Positions 18,371 to 27,445 of a stretch of DNA of 64,000 nt are shown here, one piece after another. The notes beneath the pieces are model-generated. The model saw only the letters and a list, made by a program, of their open reading frames with translations, made no database searches and was not told where the DNA came from. This DNA comes from Kitasatospora arboriphila (GTDB lineage Bacteria > Actinomycetota > Actinomycetes > Mycobacteriales > Mycobacteriaceae): assembly GCF_000717275.1 (NCBI RefSeq), contig NZ_JNYV01000008.1, positions 124,001 through 188,000 on the forward strand. The letters are read 5' to 3'. The position numbers and the translations under genes were made by a program. Position 1 is the stretch's first letter; the number at the start of each line of letters is the position of its first letter.

Positions 18371-20110
18371 ATGCGCGAAGGGGCAATGATGAGCCGTTCG
18401 GAAGAGATTCCTGGGGACGAGATCTTCGATGTGATCGTCGTCGGTGCCGGTGGCGCCGGTATGAGTTCGGCCATCACGGCCGCCGCTCATGGCCTCGACA
18501 CAGTGATCATCGAGAAATCGCCGTACTGGGGTGGGTCCACCTCCCGGTCGGGTGGAGGTGTCTGGATCCCGAACAACCAGGTGCTCAAGCGCGACGGCGT
18601 CAAGGACGATCCCGAGGCCGCACGCACCTATGTCCGCGCGATCGTGGGCGACGGTGTGGCACCCGAGCGCATCGACGCCTACATCGACCGCGGTCCCGAG
18701 GCGCTCGACTTCCTGAGCGAGCACGCGCCCCTCGAACTGGAGTGGGTCAAGAACTACTCCGACTACTACCCGGAGGCACCGGGCGGCCGGGTGGGCGGGC
18801 GCTCCTGCGAGCCCAAGCCGTTCGACTCCCGCAAACTGGGTGACGACATCAAGACCCTGCACCCCCCGTACAGCAAATCCCCCTTGAACGTGGTGGTGAT
18901 GCAGTCGGACTACCGCTGGCTGAGCACAGGACTGCGCCACTGGCGCGGGCCCCTTCGCGCGATCAAGGTCGCCACGCGGTTCGCCGTCGCCAAGCTGACC
19001 GGCAAACGACTGATCGCGATGGGCGCCGCCCTCACCGCGGAACTGCTGCTCGGAGTCCGTCAGGCCGGTATCCCGTTGCGCCTGAACACCGGACTCGTCG
19101 ATCTGGTCACCGAGAACGGTCGCGTCGTCGGCGTGGTGGTGGAGACCGACGGCAAGCAGAGAACCATCCGTGCCCGGCACGGCGTGGTGCTCGCGTGTGG
19201 CGGCTTCGAGCACAACGAGGAGATGCGCCACAAATACCAGCGCGAACCCATCGGATCGCAGTGGACCACCGGCGCAGAGTCCAACACCGGCGACGGCATC
19301 AACGCCGGGCTCAAAATCGGTGCGGGCGTGAGCTTCATGGAGGACGCCTGGTGGGGTCCGACGATCCCGCTCCCCCGCGGGCCGTGGTTCGCTCTCTCCG
19401 AGCGCGCACTCCCGGGCAGCTTCATGGTCAACGACCGCGGCGAACGCTTCATGAACGAGTCACTGCCCTACGTGGAAGCAGTGCACCGGATGTACGGCGG
19501 CGAGTTCGGCCAGGGCGAGGGGCCAGGAGAAAACCTGCCGTGCTGGCTGGTGTTCGACCAGACCTACCGCAACCGATACATGTTCGCATCGGTGTCGGGG
19601 CGACAGCCGTTGCCCGGCAAGTGGTTCAAGTCCGGCGTGATCACCAAGGCCGGGAATCTGGCCGAACTCGCGGAGAAGATCGGCGTGCCCGCCGACCGTC
19701 TGTCCCGAACCACCGAGCGGTTCAACGAGTTCGCGAAGAAGGGCGAGGACGAGGACTTCGGGCGCGGGGTGAGCCAGTACGACCACTACTACGGCGACAT
19801 CACCAACAAGCCCAACCCCAGCCTGGGCCCCCTGAAGAAAGCGCCGTTCTACGCAGTGAAGATGGTGCCGGGCGACCTCGGGACCAAGGGCGGGATCAAC
19901 ACCGACGCGGCAGGCCGTGCTCTGCGTGCCGACGGGTCGATCATCGAGGGGCTCTACGCCGCAGGCAATACGAGTTCGCCGGTCATGGGCCACACCTATG
20001 CCGGGCCCGGCGCCACCATCGGGCCCGCAATGGTCTTCGGATACCTTGCCGCACTGGACATCGCCGACAATGCTCAGCGGTCGCGTGCCGCCGGCGAGAA
20101 GGCCAGCTGA
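18371..20110 (+). CDS. kstD: 3-ketosteroid delta1-dehydrogenase KstD
   Basis: A flavoprotein of up to 579 residues. The FAD-binding motif D-V-I-V-V-G-A-G-G-A-G-M is near residue 20, followed by G-G-S-T-S-R-S-G-G-G-V-W-I-P-N-N. The C-terminal FAD contact is G-H-T-Y-A-G-P-G-A-T-I-G-P. It introduces the C1-C2 double bond into 3-ketosteroids and with KshA opens ring B. The ATG at 18371 gives the longest form, but ATG codons at 18386/18389 follow AAGGGG and may be the real start. The stop overlaps the next start (TGATG), coupling it to the hydratase gene. Confidence 0.95.
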   Translation: MREGAMMSRSEEIPGDEIFDVIVVGAGGAGMSSAITAAAHGLDTVIIEKSPYWGGSTSRSGGGVWIPNNQVLKRDGVKDDPEAARTYVRAIVGDGVAPERIDAYIDRGPEALDFLSEHAPLELEWVKNYSDYYPEAPGGRVGGRSCEPKPFDSRKLGDDIKTLHPPYSKSPLNVVVMQSDYRWLSTGLRHWRGPLRAIKVATRFAVAKLTGKRLIAMGAALTAELLLGVRQAGIPLRLNTGLVDLVTENGRVVGVVVETDGKQRTIRARHGVVLACGGFEHNEEMRHKYQREPIGSQWTTGAESNTGDGINAGLKIGAGVSFMEDAWWGPTIPLPRGPWFALSERALPGSFMVNDRGERFMNESLPYVEAVHRMYGGEFGQGEGPGENLPCWLVFDQTYRNRYMFASVSGRQPLPGKWFKSGVITKAGNLAELAEKIGVPADRLSRTTERFNEFAKKGEDEDFGRGVSQYDHYYGDITNKPNPSLGPLKKAPFYAVKMVPGDLGTKGGINTDAAGRALRADGSIIEGLYAAGNTSSPVMGHTYAGPGATIGPAMVFGYLAALDIADNAQRSRAAGEKAS

Positions 20111-20970
20111 TGCCCATCGATCCGTCGGTCGCACTCGGCGCCGAGGTCGGCCAGACCACATTTCGCTGGAACGCCTCCGACATCGCGCTCTATCACCTGG
20201 GCGTCGGTGCAGGAGCAGACCCGCTGGACGCGAACAGTCTTCGGTATCTGCACGACGCCGAACCGAAAGTGCTGCCCACATTCGCCACCGTCGCCGCGAG
20301 CTTCCACGAGACCGAGCCACCAAAGGTCTCGATGCCCGGCATCGAGATCGACCTTGCCGCAGTGGTTCACGGTTCGCAGGAGGTGACCGTGCACCGCCCC
20401 ATCCCGCCTTCGGGTTCGGCCACCACACGAACCACCATCGCCGAACTCCAGGACAAGGGCTCGGCCGCGGTCATCGTTCAGGAGTCGACGACGATCGACG
20501 ACGCCGGTGAGCCGCTGTGGACTGCGCGTTCTGCCATCTTCGCCAAGGGCGAAGGCGGATTCGGCGGCGAGCGTGGGAGCTCGGACAAGGTGGCCTATCC
20601 CGACCGCGAACCGGACCGGACGATCGAGGAGAAGACCCTCCCACAACAAGCGCTTCTGTACCGCCTCTGCGGCGACCGCAACCCGTTGCACTCGAGTCCT
20701 GAGTTCGCCGAGATGGCGGGCTTCCCCCGGCCGATACTCCACGGGCTCTGCACGTACGGAACAGTGTGCCGGGCTGTCACGGACACGATGCTCGGCGGAG
20801 ACGTGGACCAGATCGAGCGATATGCGGCGAAGTTCGCCGGTATCGTCTTTCCGGGTGAGACTCTACGAATCAAGGTGTGGGAAGACGGATCTCGCCTTCT
20901 CATCTCCGCAACCGTGGCCGACCGCGACGATGCACCGGCCCTCGGGAACGTGGTGCTGACGAGGCGCTGA
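20110..20970 (+). CDS. chsH3: MaoC-type double hot-dog enoyl-CoA hydratase (ChsH3/Rv3538-like)
   Basis: A 286-residue type-2 enoyl-CoA hydratase. The C-terminal hot-dog half carries the hydratase-2 motif C-G-D-R-N-P-L-H (catalytic Asp and His) followed by A-G-F-P-R-P-I-L-H-G-L. The N-terminal half is a degenerate hot-dog. It would hydrate an unsaturated steroid side-chain CoA ester. The start overlaps the kstD stop, so it is in the same KstR-controlled unit, as in M. tuberculosis where Rv3538 follows kstD (Rv3537). The symbol follows that correspondence from memory. Confidence 0.85.
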   Translation: MPIDPSVALGAEVGQTTFRWNASDIALYHLGVGAGADPLDANSLRYLHDAEPKVLPTFATVAASFHETEPPKVSMPGIEIDLAAVVHGSQEVTVHRPIPPSGSATTRTTIAELQDKGSAAVIVQESTTIDDAGEPLWTARSAIFAKGEGGFGGERGSSDKVAYPDREPDRTIEEKTLPQQALLYRLCGDRNPLHSSPEFAEMAGFPRPILHGLCTYGTVCRAVTDTMLGGDVDQIERYAAKFAGIVFPGETLRIKVWEDGSRLLISATVADRDDAPALGNVVLTRR

Positions 20971-21077
20971 CGGTCCATCTGCTGATCGCGGGCAGGACTG
21001 CCGGACAGGTCCGCATCGCGATCGGTGGCCGGCACCGACAGCTCGGCGATACCGGTGACAAGAGTTGTAAAGCGTTG

Positions 21078-21203
21078 TCAGGCAGCGCTCATGAAGATGG
21101 CGACGAGCCCGACGATGACGGCGACGAGTGACGCCAGCATCGTGAGCACACGCCATGCGCGCAGCTTGACCGCCGAGACGTCGTTGACCTGAGTTGAGGC
21201 CAT
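21078..21203 (-). CDS. Small 41-residue single-pass membrane protein
   Basis: The ATG at 21203 is preceded by GAGAGGG on the minus strand and opens a 41-residue frame. The N-terminal 18 residues are polar (M-A-S-T-Q-V-N-D-V-S-A-V-K-L-R-A-W-R), and one hydrophobic helix of about 20 residues (L-T-M-L-A-S-L-V-A-V-I-V-G-L-V-A-I-F-M) ends with S-A-A. It lies in the roughly 430-bp gap between the hydratase and MFS genes, divergent from the MFS. No family is recognised. Ribosome site, positive-inside charge pattern and clean membrane helix support a real gene. Confidence 0.55.
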   Translation of the reverse strand: MASTQVNDVSAVKLRAWRVLTMLASLVAVIVGLVAIFMSAA

Positions 21204-21367
21204 CGGATTCCCTCTCATGTGGGTGTGGCCGGACCCGGCTGGGTCGGTCTGTACCAGCTAGCTCATTGTCGAGTTACCAGTGTTGTTAATGTGACATAAG
21301 AGACAGTCGATGCGTGTGTGCCACACCGTGGGATCGTGATAACGATTACACAACACGAAGGTGTGTT

Positions 21368-21381
21368 TAGAACACGTTCCA
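21368..21381. promoter_or_regulatory. KstR box upstream of the MFS gene
   Basis: TAGAACACGTTCCA matches TnnAACnnGTTnnA exactly, 18 bp before the probable MFS start. It places the transporter in the steroid regulon. Confidence 0.78.
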
Positions 21382-21399
21382 CTCGACTACTTTGAGTGG

Positions 21400-23094
21400 A
21401 TGAAGACATCTGTGGGGGCGTCCCCGAGCGATTCGGGAACAAACGAGAAGCTCGGACTCCGAACCGTCTGGCTGATCTTCGTGGTGTGCACCGCCGTCTC
21501 GATGGTCGTGGCTGCGATGGCTGCGTTGAACACCGCGATTCCCGAGATCGCGCCGGACATCGAGGCGACATCGAACCAGCTGACCTGGCTCATCGACGGT
21601 TACACGCTGACCCTGGCCGCCCTGCTGTTGCCTGCCGGCGCTCTGGGCGACCGATACGGCCGCCGCCTGGCTCTGGTCGGTGGTCTCATCATCTTCGCCA
21701 TCGGCTCCCTCCTGCCGGTGTGGATCAATGATCCGAACCTGTTCATCGCCTCGCGCTGTTTCACCGGTGTGGGTGCCGCCTTTGCGATGCCGGCGACCCT
21801 GTCGCTGATCACCTCCGGGGTGCCGGAGTCGAAACGACCACTGGCTGTGAGCATCTGGGCCGGCGTGGCCGGAATCGGGGCCATCGGCGGGTTTTTTGTC
21901 ACCGGGATATTGCTCGAGTTCTTCGACTGGCATTCGATCTTCATCGCGTTCGCCGTCGCAGCAGGAACCACCGCAGTTCTCTCGTGCACCATCCCGACAT
22001 CTCGCGACTCCACCTCGAAACGCTTTGATCTGATCGGCTCGATCAGCTCTGCGGCAGCCATCGCGCTTGTCGTGTTCGGTCTCATCGAGGCTCCACACCG
22101 CGGATGGGTCAACCCGCTTGTCGTCGCCGCGCTGGTCGGCGGTGTCGCCCTGATCGGGGTCTTCTGGATGCTCCAGACGAGGCGGGCCCAGCCCCTGCTC
22201 GACGTCACGCTGTTCCGCAACCGGGCCTTCTCAGCCGGCGCCTTCAGCATCATGCTCCAGTTCCTGGTCGCCTTCGGTGTGTTCTTTGTCCTGCTGCAGA
22301 GGTTGCAACTGGTGTTCGGCTACTCCCCGTTGAAGTCGGCCGTCGCGATGTTCCCCCTCGTGGTGGTCGTGATGATCTTCTCGTTGCTGGGCAACTGGGT
22401 TGCGGTGAAGATCAATCTGCGTGCCATCCTGGCCGTCGGCACCTTTTTCATGGGCGTGGGCGTCGTCATGCTGGGCGTCATCGATCACACCGAGTACTGG
22501 ACGATCGCGGTGTCGCTGATCGTGATGGCGGCGGGTCTGGGAATCGCCACCGCACCGTCCACCACCGGGATCATGGTGAACACCCCTGCCGACAATCAGG
22601 GAGTCGGTTCAGCGGTCAACGACACCGCTCGAGAACTGGGCTCGGCGCTCGGAATCGCCATCGCCGGCAGCCTACTGGCCGCCGGCTACACCAAAGATGT
22701 TCAGCCGACCGCTGATTCGGCCCAGAACCAGCTGACCCAGGCCGCGAGTCAATTGCAGGCGGCCGGTCAGACGGAACAGGCGCAACAGGCCACCTCGGTT
22801 GCCGGTTCCATCGGCGAACACATCACGCGCACACTCGCCGAAGCACTGCAGGTTGCTCAGGGCATCGCGCCGCGCCAGCCCGAACTCGCGGCGCAGATCT
22901 CCGAGGGTGCAAAAGAAGCCTTTGTCGGACCGATGAACACCGCCTGCATCGTTCTCGGCTCGATCGGGATCGCCGGTGCGGTGCTGTTGGCCATCTTCAC
23001 CCCGAAGGCGATGGGCGGGCAGGACGCCACAGTGGGCGAATTGCCCACCGAGCATCCTGCTGCCTCGCCTGCGGCCAAGTCGTCGACCGACTGA
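21400..23094 (+). CDS. KstR-linked MFS transporter, DHA2 family
   Basis: About 564 residues with 14 hydrophobic segments and the motif-A loop G-A-L-G-D-R-Y-G-R-R after the second. A long polar Gln/Ala-rich loop (T-Q-A-A-S-Q-L-Q-A-A-G-Q) precedes the last segment, a typical feature of this subgroup. The ATG at 21400 is favoured; 13 further codons upstream would run through the KstR box. Surrounding genes and the box suggest movement of a steroid or steroid metabolite. Most DHA2 proteins are exporters, so efflux of a toxic intermediate is as likely as uptake. Cholesterol uptake in relatives uses Mce4, which is not seen here. Confidence 0.85.
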   Translation: MKTSVGASPSDSGTNEKLGLRTVWLIFVVCTAVSMVVAAMAALNTAIPEIAPDIEATSNQLTWLIDGYTLTLAALLLPAGALGDRYGRRLALVGGLIIFAIGSLLPVWINDPNLFIASRCFTGVGAAFAMPATLSLITSGVPESKRPLAVSIWAGVAGIGAIGGFFVTGILLEFFDWHSIFIAFAVAAGTTAVLSCTIPTSRDSTSKRFDLIGSISSAAAIALVVFGLIEAPHRGWVNPLVVAALVGGVALIGVFWMLQTRRAQPLLDVTLFRNRAFSAGAFSIMLQFLVAFGVFFVLLQRLQLVFGYSPLKSAVAMFPLVVVVMIFSLLGNWVAVKINLRAILAVGTFFMGVGVVMLGVIDHTEYWTIAVSLIVMAAGLGIATAPSTTGIMVNTPADNQGVGSAVNDTARELGSALGIAIAGSLLAAGYTKDVQPTADSAQNQLTQAASQLQAAGQTEQAQQATSVAGSIGEHITRTLAEALQVAQGIAPRQPELAAQISEGAKEAFVGPMNTACIVLGSIGIAGAVLLAIFTPKAMGGQDATVGELPTEHPAASPAAKSSTD

Positions 23095-23096
23095 CC

Positions 23097-23116
23097 GGGC
23101 CCGGGTCACCGGGCCC
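23097..23116. terminator. Hairpin between convergent MFS and fadD genes
   Basis: GGGCCCGG-GTCA-CCGGGCCC is a perfect 8-bp stem with a 4-base loop two bases after the MFS stop and 17 bp before the fadD stop. It probably ends both transcripts, although no T-run follows. Confidence 0.6.
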
Positions 23117-23133
23117 CTCGTGGCCGCTGAGGA

Positions 23134-24756
23134 CTAGACCGGCGTGCCCGTCGCGTCCAGCGCAGCCTGCTTGGCCCATCGGTAGTCCGCCTTGCCGGCC
23201 GGCGTGCGCATGATCTCGTCCACCACCACCAGCAGTCGCGGGATCTTGTACCCGGCGAGCATCGTTCGGCAGTGGGCCTGGATCTCGTCGAGATCGGGCT
23301 CTGGAGCGTCGGGACGAATCGCGACGACCGCAGACACCTTCTGACCCATCCGCTCATCGGGTGCGGGAACAACCAGCGCGTCTGCGACCGAGGGGTGTGC
23401 GTGGAGGCACGCCTCCACCTCCTCGGCGAAGACCTTCTCGCCTCCGGTGTTGATGCACTGCGACCCGCGGCCCAGGAACACGATCGTCCCGTCGGCCTCC
23501 ACCTGTCCCATGTCGCCGAGCACCGCCAGACGCGTCCCGTCGGGCAGTGTCGGGAACGTACGTGCCGACTTCTCCTCGTCCCGGTAATAGCCGAGCGGGA
23601 CCCTGCCGATGCGGGCGATCATGCCCACGTCTCCGGTACCGGGTTCGATCACGTTGAGCTTCTCGTCGACCACGGTCATCTTCGAGGTGGGTGGCATCGC
23701 CAGCGTGCCGTCCTCGCGGACTTCGAAGGCACCGTCGTTGCCGGTTTCCGACGCTCCGAAGTTGTCGCGCAGCAACAGGTCCGGCTTGACGGCCAGCATC
23801 TTCTCCCGCACACCCACCGACCAGATCGCACCGCCGGAGGTGATGGAGAACAGCGTCGACATGTCGACCTCGTCCTTGAGCTTCTGCATCGCGTCGGCCA
23901 AGGGGGAACCCATGCCGTCCCCGACGATCAGCACCACATTGACCTTGTCGGCCTCGATCGACCGCACGACCTTCTCCGGATCGAAAGCACGCATCAGCAC
24001 CAGTCTGGCGCCCAAGGTGAGGAAGGTGAACAGCGAGTAGAGGGCTGCGCCGTGCATGAGTGGCGCCGCTATCAAGAAGGACAGACCGGGGAATTCCTTG
24101 GCTGCAGCGCCGATCTCGGCAAGGTCCTTGCGGGGTTTGTCCTCGTAGGGATTGCCGCCGGACAGGGGCTTGTGAAAGAAGTCGTCGTGTCGCCACATGA
24201 CGCCTTTGGGGTATCCCGTTGTTCCGCCCGTGTAGAGGACCCACAGCTCATCGCCGGTCCTGGGCTCGAAGTCACGCTCGTCCGACTGACCCGACGGATC
24301 GAACAGCCGAACGTCGACGCCGGCGTCCGCGGCGGCCACCGACAGCTGTTCGGTGATCTCGCCGATCACGAAGATCGTTCGCAACGTGGGGATCTGGCCG
24401 ACGATTGTGGCGAGATTGTCCTGGTGCTCCGCTTCCTCGACCACGATCGCAACCGAATCGGAGTTCTCGAAGATGTAGAGCAGCTCCGCCGGTGTGTATC
24501 GGTAGTTGATGTTGATCGGCACGGCGCGGATCTTGATGACCCCGAGAATGGTGGTCACGTGTTCTACGCTGTTCTTGAGGAACAACGAGACATGCTCGGC
24601 CGCGCCGATACCGGCAGCGGTGAGCATGTGGGCCACCTTGTTCGATTCGACCTCGAGCTGTCGGTAGCTGTGGTCGACGCCCTCGTAAGTGAGCGCAACC
24701 GTGTCCGGAACCGCGTCCGCCACGGTCTCGAAGACATCCGCCAGATTGAACCCCAT
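23134..24756 (-). CDS. Steroid-type acyl-CoA synthetase (FadD19-like)
   Basis: A 540-residue AMP-forming ligase. The P-loop Y-T-G-G-T-T-G-Y-P-K-G lies near residue 180, the adenylate motif G-D-M-G-Q-V-E-A-D-G follows later, and the C-terminal catalytic Lys motif is R-T-P-A-G-K-A-D-Y-R-W-A-K. The ending resembles FadD19, which activates C24-branched or C27 side-chain carboxylates, but FadD17-type activity on shorter chains is possible. ATG 24756 with AGGAG eight bases upstream is chosen over an upstream extension. It follows ltp2 by 10 bp, so it is the last gene of the chsE1-to-fadD unit. Confidence 0.87.
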   Translation of the reverse strand: MGFNLADVFETVADAVPDTVALTYEGVDHSYRQLEVESNKVAHMLTAAGIGAAEHVSLFLKNSVEHVTTILGVIKIRAVPININYRYTPAELLYIFENSDSVAIVVEEAEHQDNLATIVGQIPTLRTIFVIGEITEQLSVAAADAGVDVRLFDPSGQSDERDFEPRTGDELWVLYTGGTTGYPKGVMWRHDDFFHKPLSGGNPYEDKPRKDLAEIGAAAKEFPGLSFLIAAPLMHGAALYSLFTFLTLGARLVLMRAFDPEKVVRSIEADKVNVVLIVGDGMGSPLADAMQKLKDEVDMSTLFSITSGGAIWSVGVREKMLAVKPDLLLRDNFGASETGNDGAFEVREDGTLAMPPTSKMTVVDEKLNVIEPGTGDVGMIARIGRVPLGYYRDEEKSARTFPTLPDGTRLAVLGDMGQVEADGTIVFLGRGSQCINTGGEKVFAEEVEACLHAHPSVADALVVPAPDERMGQKVSAVVAIRPDAPEPDLDEIQAHCRTMLAGYKIPRLLVVVDEIMRTPAGKADYRWAKQAALDATGTPV

Positions 24757-24766
24757 CGCGCAACTC

Positions 24767-25942
24767 CTAAGCTGTGAGTACCAAACCACTTGTGGGAACG
24801 CCAGTTCCGGCGGTGACGACGACCTTACTGGCACCGGGGACCTGATTGACCGACTTTCCGCGAAGCTGCCGCACGGCCTCGGCGATGCCGTTCATCCCGT
24901 GGATGTACGCCTCGCCGAGCTGGCCGCCGTGGGTGTTGAGAGGCAACCGTCCGCCGACTTCGAGCGCGCCGGGTTCGCGGACGAAGTCCTTTGCGTCTCC
25001 CCTGCCGCAGAAACCCAGTTCTTCGAGCTGCATCAACGTGTACGGCGTGAAGTGGTCGTACAGGATCGCCAGATCCATGTCGTCCGGACCGAGTCCGGAC
25101 TGCTCCCACAGCTGCCTGCCGACCAGACCCATCTCTGGAAGACCGGCGAGCTCGTCACGGTAGTAGCTGGTCATGATGTATTGGTCGTTGCCACTGCCTG
25201 ATGCCGCACCGGCGATGACGGCCGGCGGATGCGGCAAGTCCTTGGCCCGCTCGGCCGAGACCACGACAAACGCCACGCCACCGTCGGATTCCTGGCAGCA
25301 GTCGAGCAGATGGAGCGGCTCGGCGATGTACCGCGAGTTCTGGTGGTCCTCGAGGGTGATCGGCTTGCCATAGAAGAACGCGTTCGGATTGACCGCTGCA
25401 TGCTTACGGTCCACCACCGAGATCCGGCCGAAATCCTCACTCGTGGCGCCGTACTCGTGCATGTATCGCTGAGCGACCATGGCGACGAAGGCGGCAGGGG
25501 TGCTCAACCCGTGCGGGTAGCTGAACGCGTTGTCGGTGCCCGAGGAGTTGTCCTGGGCCACCAGCGAGGTATTCACCTGCCCGAACCGCATCCCCGACCG
25601 TTCGTTGAACGCCCGGTACGCGACAACGACATCGGCGACCCCGGTGGCCACGGCCATGGCTGCCTGCTGCACCGTGGAACAAGCCGCACCACCGCCGTAG
25701 TGGATACGTGAGAAATACTTCAGCTCGCCGATTCCGGCGGAACGCGCGACCGCGATCTCGGTGTTGGTGTCCATGGTGAACGAGACCAGGCCATCGACGT
25801 CGGAGGGTGCCAGACCTGCGTCGGCGATGGCCGCGGTGACCGCCTCGGCTGCGAGCCGCAACTCGCTGCGACCGGAGTTCTTCGAGAAGTCGGTGGCGCC
25901 GATTCCGGCAATCGCTGCGGCGCCGGACAATTGACCGCTCAT
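24767..25942 (-). CDS. ltp2: Steroid side-chain aldolase Ltp2 (thiolase fold)
   Basis: A 391-residue SCP-x/thiolase-fold protein with I-A-G-I-G-A-T-D-F near the N-terminus, G-G-A-A-C-S-T-V in the first half, and Y-D-H-F-T-P and N-T-H-G-G-Q-L-G-E-A-Y in the second. Ltp2 performs the retro-aldol cleavage of 17-hydroxy-3-oxo-pregnene-carboxyl-CoA to androstenedione and propionyl-CoA, in complex with the DUF35 domain of ChsH2. Its start overlaps the chsH1 stop (ATGA). The order chsE1-chsE2-chsH2-chsH1-ltp2 matches Rv3544c-Rv3540c. Confidence 0.92.
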   Translation of the reverse strand: MSGQLSGAAAIAGIGATDFSKNSGRSELRLAAEAVTAAIADAGLAPSDVDGLVSFTMDTNTEIAVARSAGIGELKYFSRIHYGGGAACSTVQQAAMAVATGVADVVVAYRAFNERSGMRFGQVNTSLVAQDNSSGTDNAFSYPHGLSTPAAFVAMVAQRYMHEYGATSEDFGRISVVDRKHAAVNPNAFFYGKPITLEDHQNSRYIAEPLHLLDCCQESDGGVAFVVVSAERAKDLPHPPAVIAGAASGSGNDQYIMTSYYRDELAGLPEMGLVGRQLWEQSGLGPDDMDLAILYDHFTPYTLMQLEELGFCGRGDAKDFVREPGALEVGGRLPLNTHGGQLGEAYIHGMNGIAEAVRQLRGKSVNQVPGASKVVVTAGTGVPTSGLVLTA

Positions 25943-26409
25943 CCGGCAACCCCCGCTCGGCTCGTTTCCGCAACCGCGCCGGCGACGGTGCGATCCATCA
26001 CCAGTGATACCTGCGAGGTGATGTGCTTTCCCAGACTGTCCGTCCCGACCACCTCGACATTCACCAGACCGTCGGCGACCGAGGTGACGGTCCCGGTCAG
26101 CGTGAGGGTGTCGTAGGCGTACCAGGGCACGCCGAGGCGCAGTTTGATCGACCGGATCTGCGCTCGCTGACCGGCCCAATCGGTGATGTATCGCTGCACC
26201 AGACCGGTGTCGGTCAGGATGTTCACGAAGATGTCCTTCGACCCCTTCTGATGCGCGAGGTCGCGATCGTGGTGCACGTCCTGAAAGTCCCTGGTGGCCA
26301 ATGCGGTCGAGACCACGAAGGTCGGAGTGGCCTCGATCGTCAGTTCGGGGAGCGTGTCCCCCTCCTTGACGTCGGGAGGCGTGGCGGGCGGTACCACTTG
26401 TGTACTCAC
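25939..26409 (-). CDS. chsH1: Enoyl-CoA hydratase small subunit ChsH1
   Basis: A 156-residue MaoC-like hot-dog protein. The catalytic Asp and His are in R-D-F-Q-D-V-H-H-D near residue 43. It forms the alpha2beta2 hydratase with ChsH2, acting on the three-carbon side-chain CoA ester of cholesterol. GTG 26409 is chosen: AGGAG lies seven bases upstream and the codon overlaps the chsH2 stop (GTGA). A longer frame begins 15 codons earlier inside chsH2. Confidence 0.91.
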   Translation of the reverse strand: MSTQVVPPATPPDVKEGDTLPELTIEATPTFVVSTALATRDFQDVHHDRDLAHQKGSKDIFVNILTDTGLVQRYITDWAGQRAQIRSIKLRLGVPWYAYDTLTLTGTVTSVADGLVNVEVVGTDSLGKHITSQVSLVMDRTVAGAVAETSRAGVAG

Positions 26410-27440
26410 GACTGTTCTCCTGCTTTCGCGGGCTGCCAGGCATAGAGCGTCCATGCCTGGGTGTCTCCGTCCTCACCTGCCGGGAAGTCGATGAACTCCA
26501 CCTGTACCGGGTAGCCCACCTCGACCTGCGCCGGGTCGACTCCCCGGAGTTCTCCGAGCATCCGCACCCCCTCGTCGAGTTCGACGAGAGCGATCACAAA
26601 CGGCACGCGTCGTCCGGGCACCTGCGGTGCATGGTGGACCACGTAGCTGTAGACGGTGCCCCGGCCCGACGACACCACGTAGTCGGTGGTCTCGCCCGTC
26701 GGCTTCCACAATGCGGGCACCGGTGGGTGCTGCAGCGATCCGTCGGCACGTTGCTGGATTCGGAGTTCATGCGCACGCACGCCGTCCCAGAAGAACAGCG
26801 TGTCAAGGGATGGCGTGGGTCGCATCATCTTCGCCGGCTCGAAGTCGTCTGTGTTCGAACCGAGAGACGAGATGACCTCGCCCGCAGCCTGTTCGGGCGA
26901 CGGCGCCTCTGCTGACGGCGACTTCTCGGCGGGGCGGAACTTGAGGATCCGGAAGTCCATCTCGGCCACCACCTCGTCGCCGACCTTCCAGATGTTCTTG
27001 GTGGTGAAGAACCAACCCTCACCCAGCGCGGTCTGTTTGGGGCCGACGACGTCGGTCAGCGCAGCCTCGATGGTGACGTGCTCACCCGGACTGGTGTAGC
27101 GGTGATAGGTCGAGTCACAGTTGGTCGCGACCACCGACGAATAGCCTGCCTGGTCGAGTATCTCGGTGACCTGGCCGAGTGGATCGTCCCCGGCGCGTAC
27201 GCCTCCCAAGCCCCGCATCGTCCACACCTGGGCCATTGCCGGAGGCGCGACGACACCGTCGTGGCCGGCCGCACGGGCCGCGGCGTCGTCGGAGTAGATG
27301 GGGTTGGTGTCGCCGAGCGCCTCGGTCCAGTTGTTGATCATCGGGGTGTTGATCGGATCGCGACCCGAGATGGGCGCGCTGGTACCGGCAGCGCGGACCG
27401 CGTCGGTGGCCGCGATGATCGCGGCTGCATCAGATGCCAT
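26406..27440 (-). CDS. chsH2: Enoyl-CoA hydratase large subunit ChsH2 (MaoC + DUF35)
   Basis: A 344-residue two-domain protein. The N-terminal MaoC-like domain (about residues 1-165) has G-D-T-N-P-I-Y-S-D where active hydratases have His, so this subunit probably lacks catalysis and pairs with ChsH1, as known for the family. The C-terminal DUF35/OB domain (about 205-344) docks Ltp2. The linker is rich in Pro, Ser and Glu. ATG 27440, five bases after the chsE2 stop, is chosen over an upstream arginine-rich extension. Confidence 0.91.
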   Translation of the reverse strand: MASDAAAIIAATDAVRAAGTSAPISGRDPINTPMINNWTEALGDTNPIYSDDAAARAAGHDGVVAPPAMAQVWTMRGLGGVRAGDDPLGQVTEILDQAGYSSVVATNCDSTYHRYTSPGEHVTIEAALTDVVGPKQTALGEGWFFTTKNIWKVGDEVVAEMDFRILKFRPAEKSPSAEAPSPEQAAGEVISSLGSNTDDFEPAKMMRPTPSLDTLFFWDGVRAHELRIQQRADGSLQHPPVPALWKPTGETTDYVVSSGRGTVYSYVVHHAPQVPGRRVPFVIALVELDEGVRMLGELRGVDPAQVEVGYPVQVEFIDFPAGEDGDTQAWTLYAWQPAKAGEQS

Positions 27441-27445
27441 CGTGT

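Noticed and set aside
20640..20720. Possible loss of catalytic residues in the MaoC-type hydratase
   Set aside because: The Asp and His of the G-D-x-N-P-L-H motif are both present; only a non-catalytic neighbour differs.
24541..24580. KstR-like sequence inside fadD (CACGTGTTCTAC)
   Set aside because: It lacks the AAC half-site and lies in coding sequence.
24767..26476. 569-codon frame as a fusion protein
   Set aside because: The N-terminal part is a shadow of chsH1; Ltp2 begins at 25942 with an ATGA overlap.
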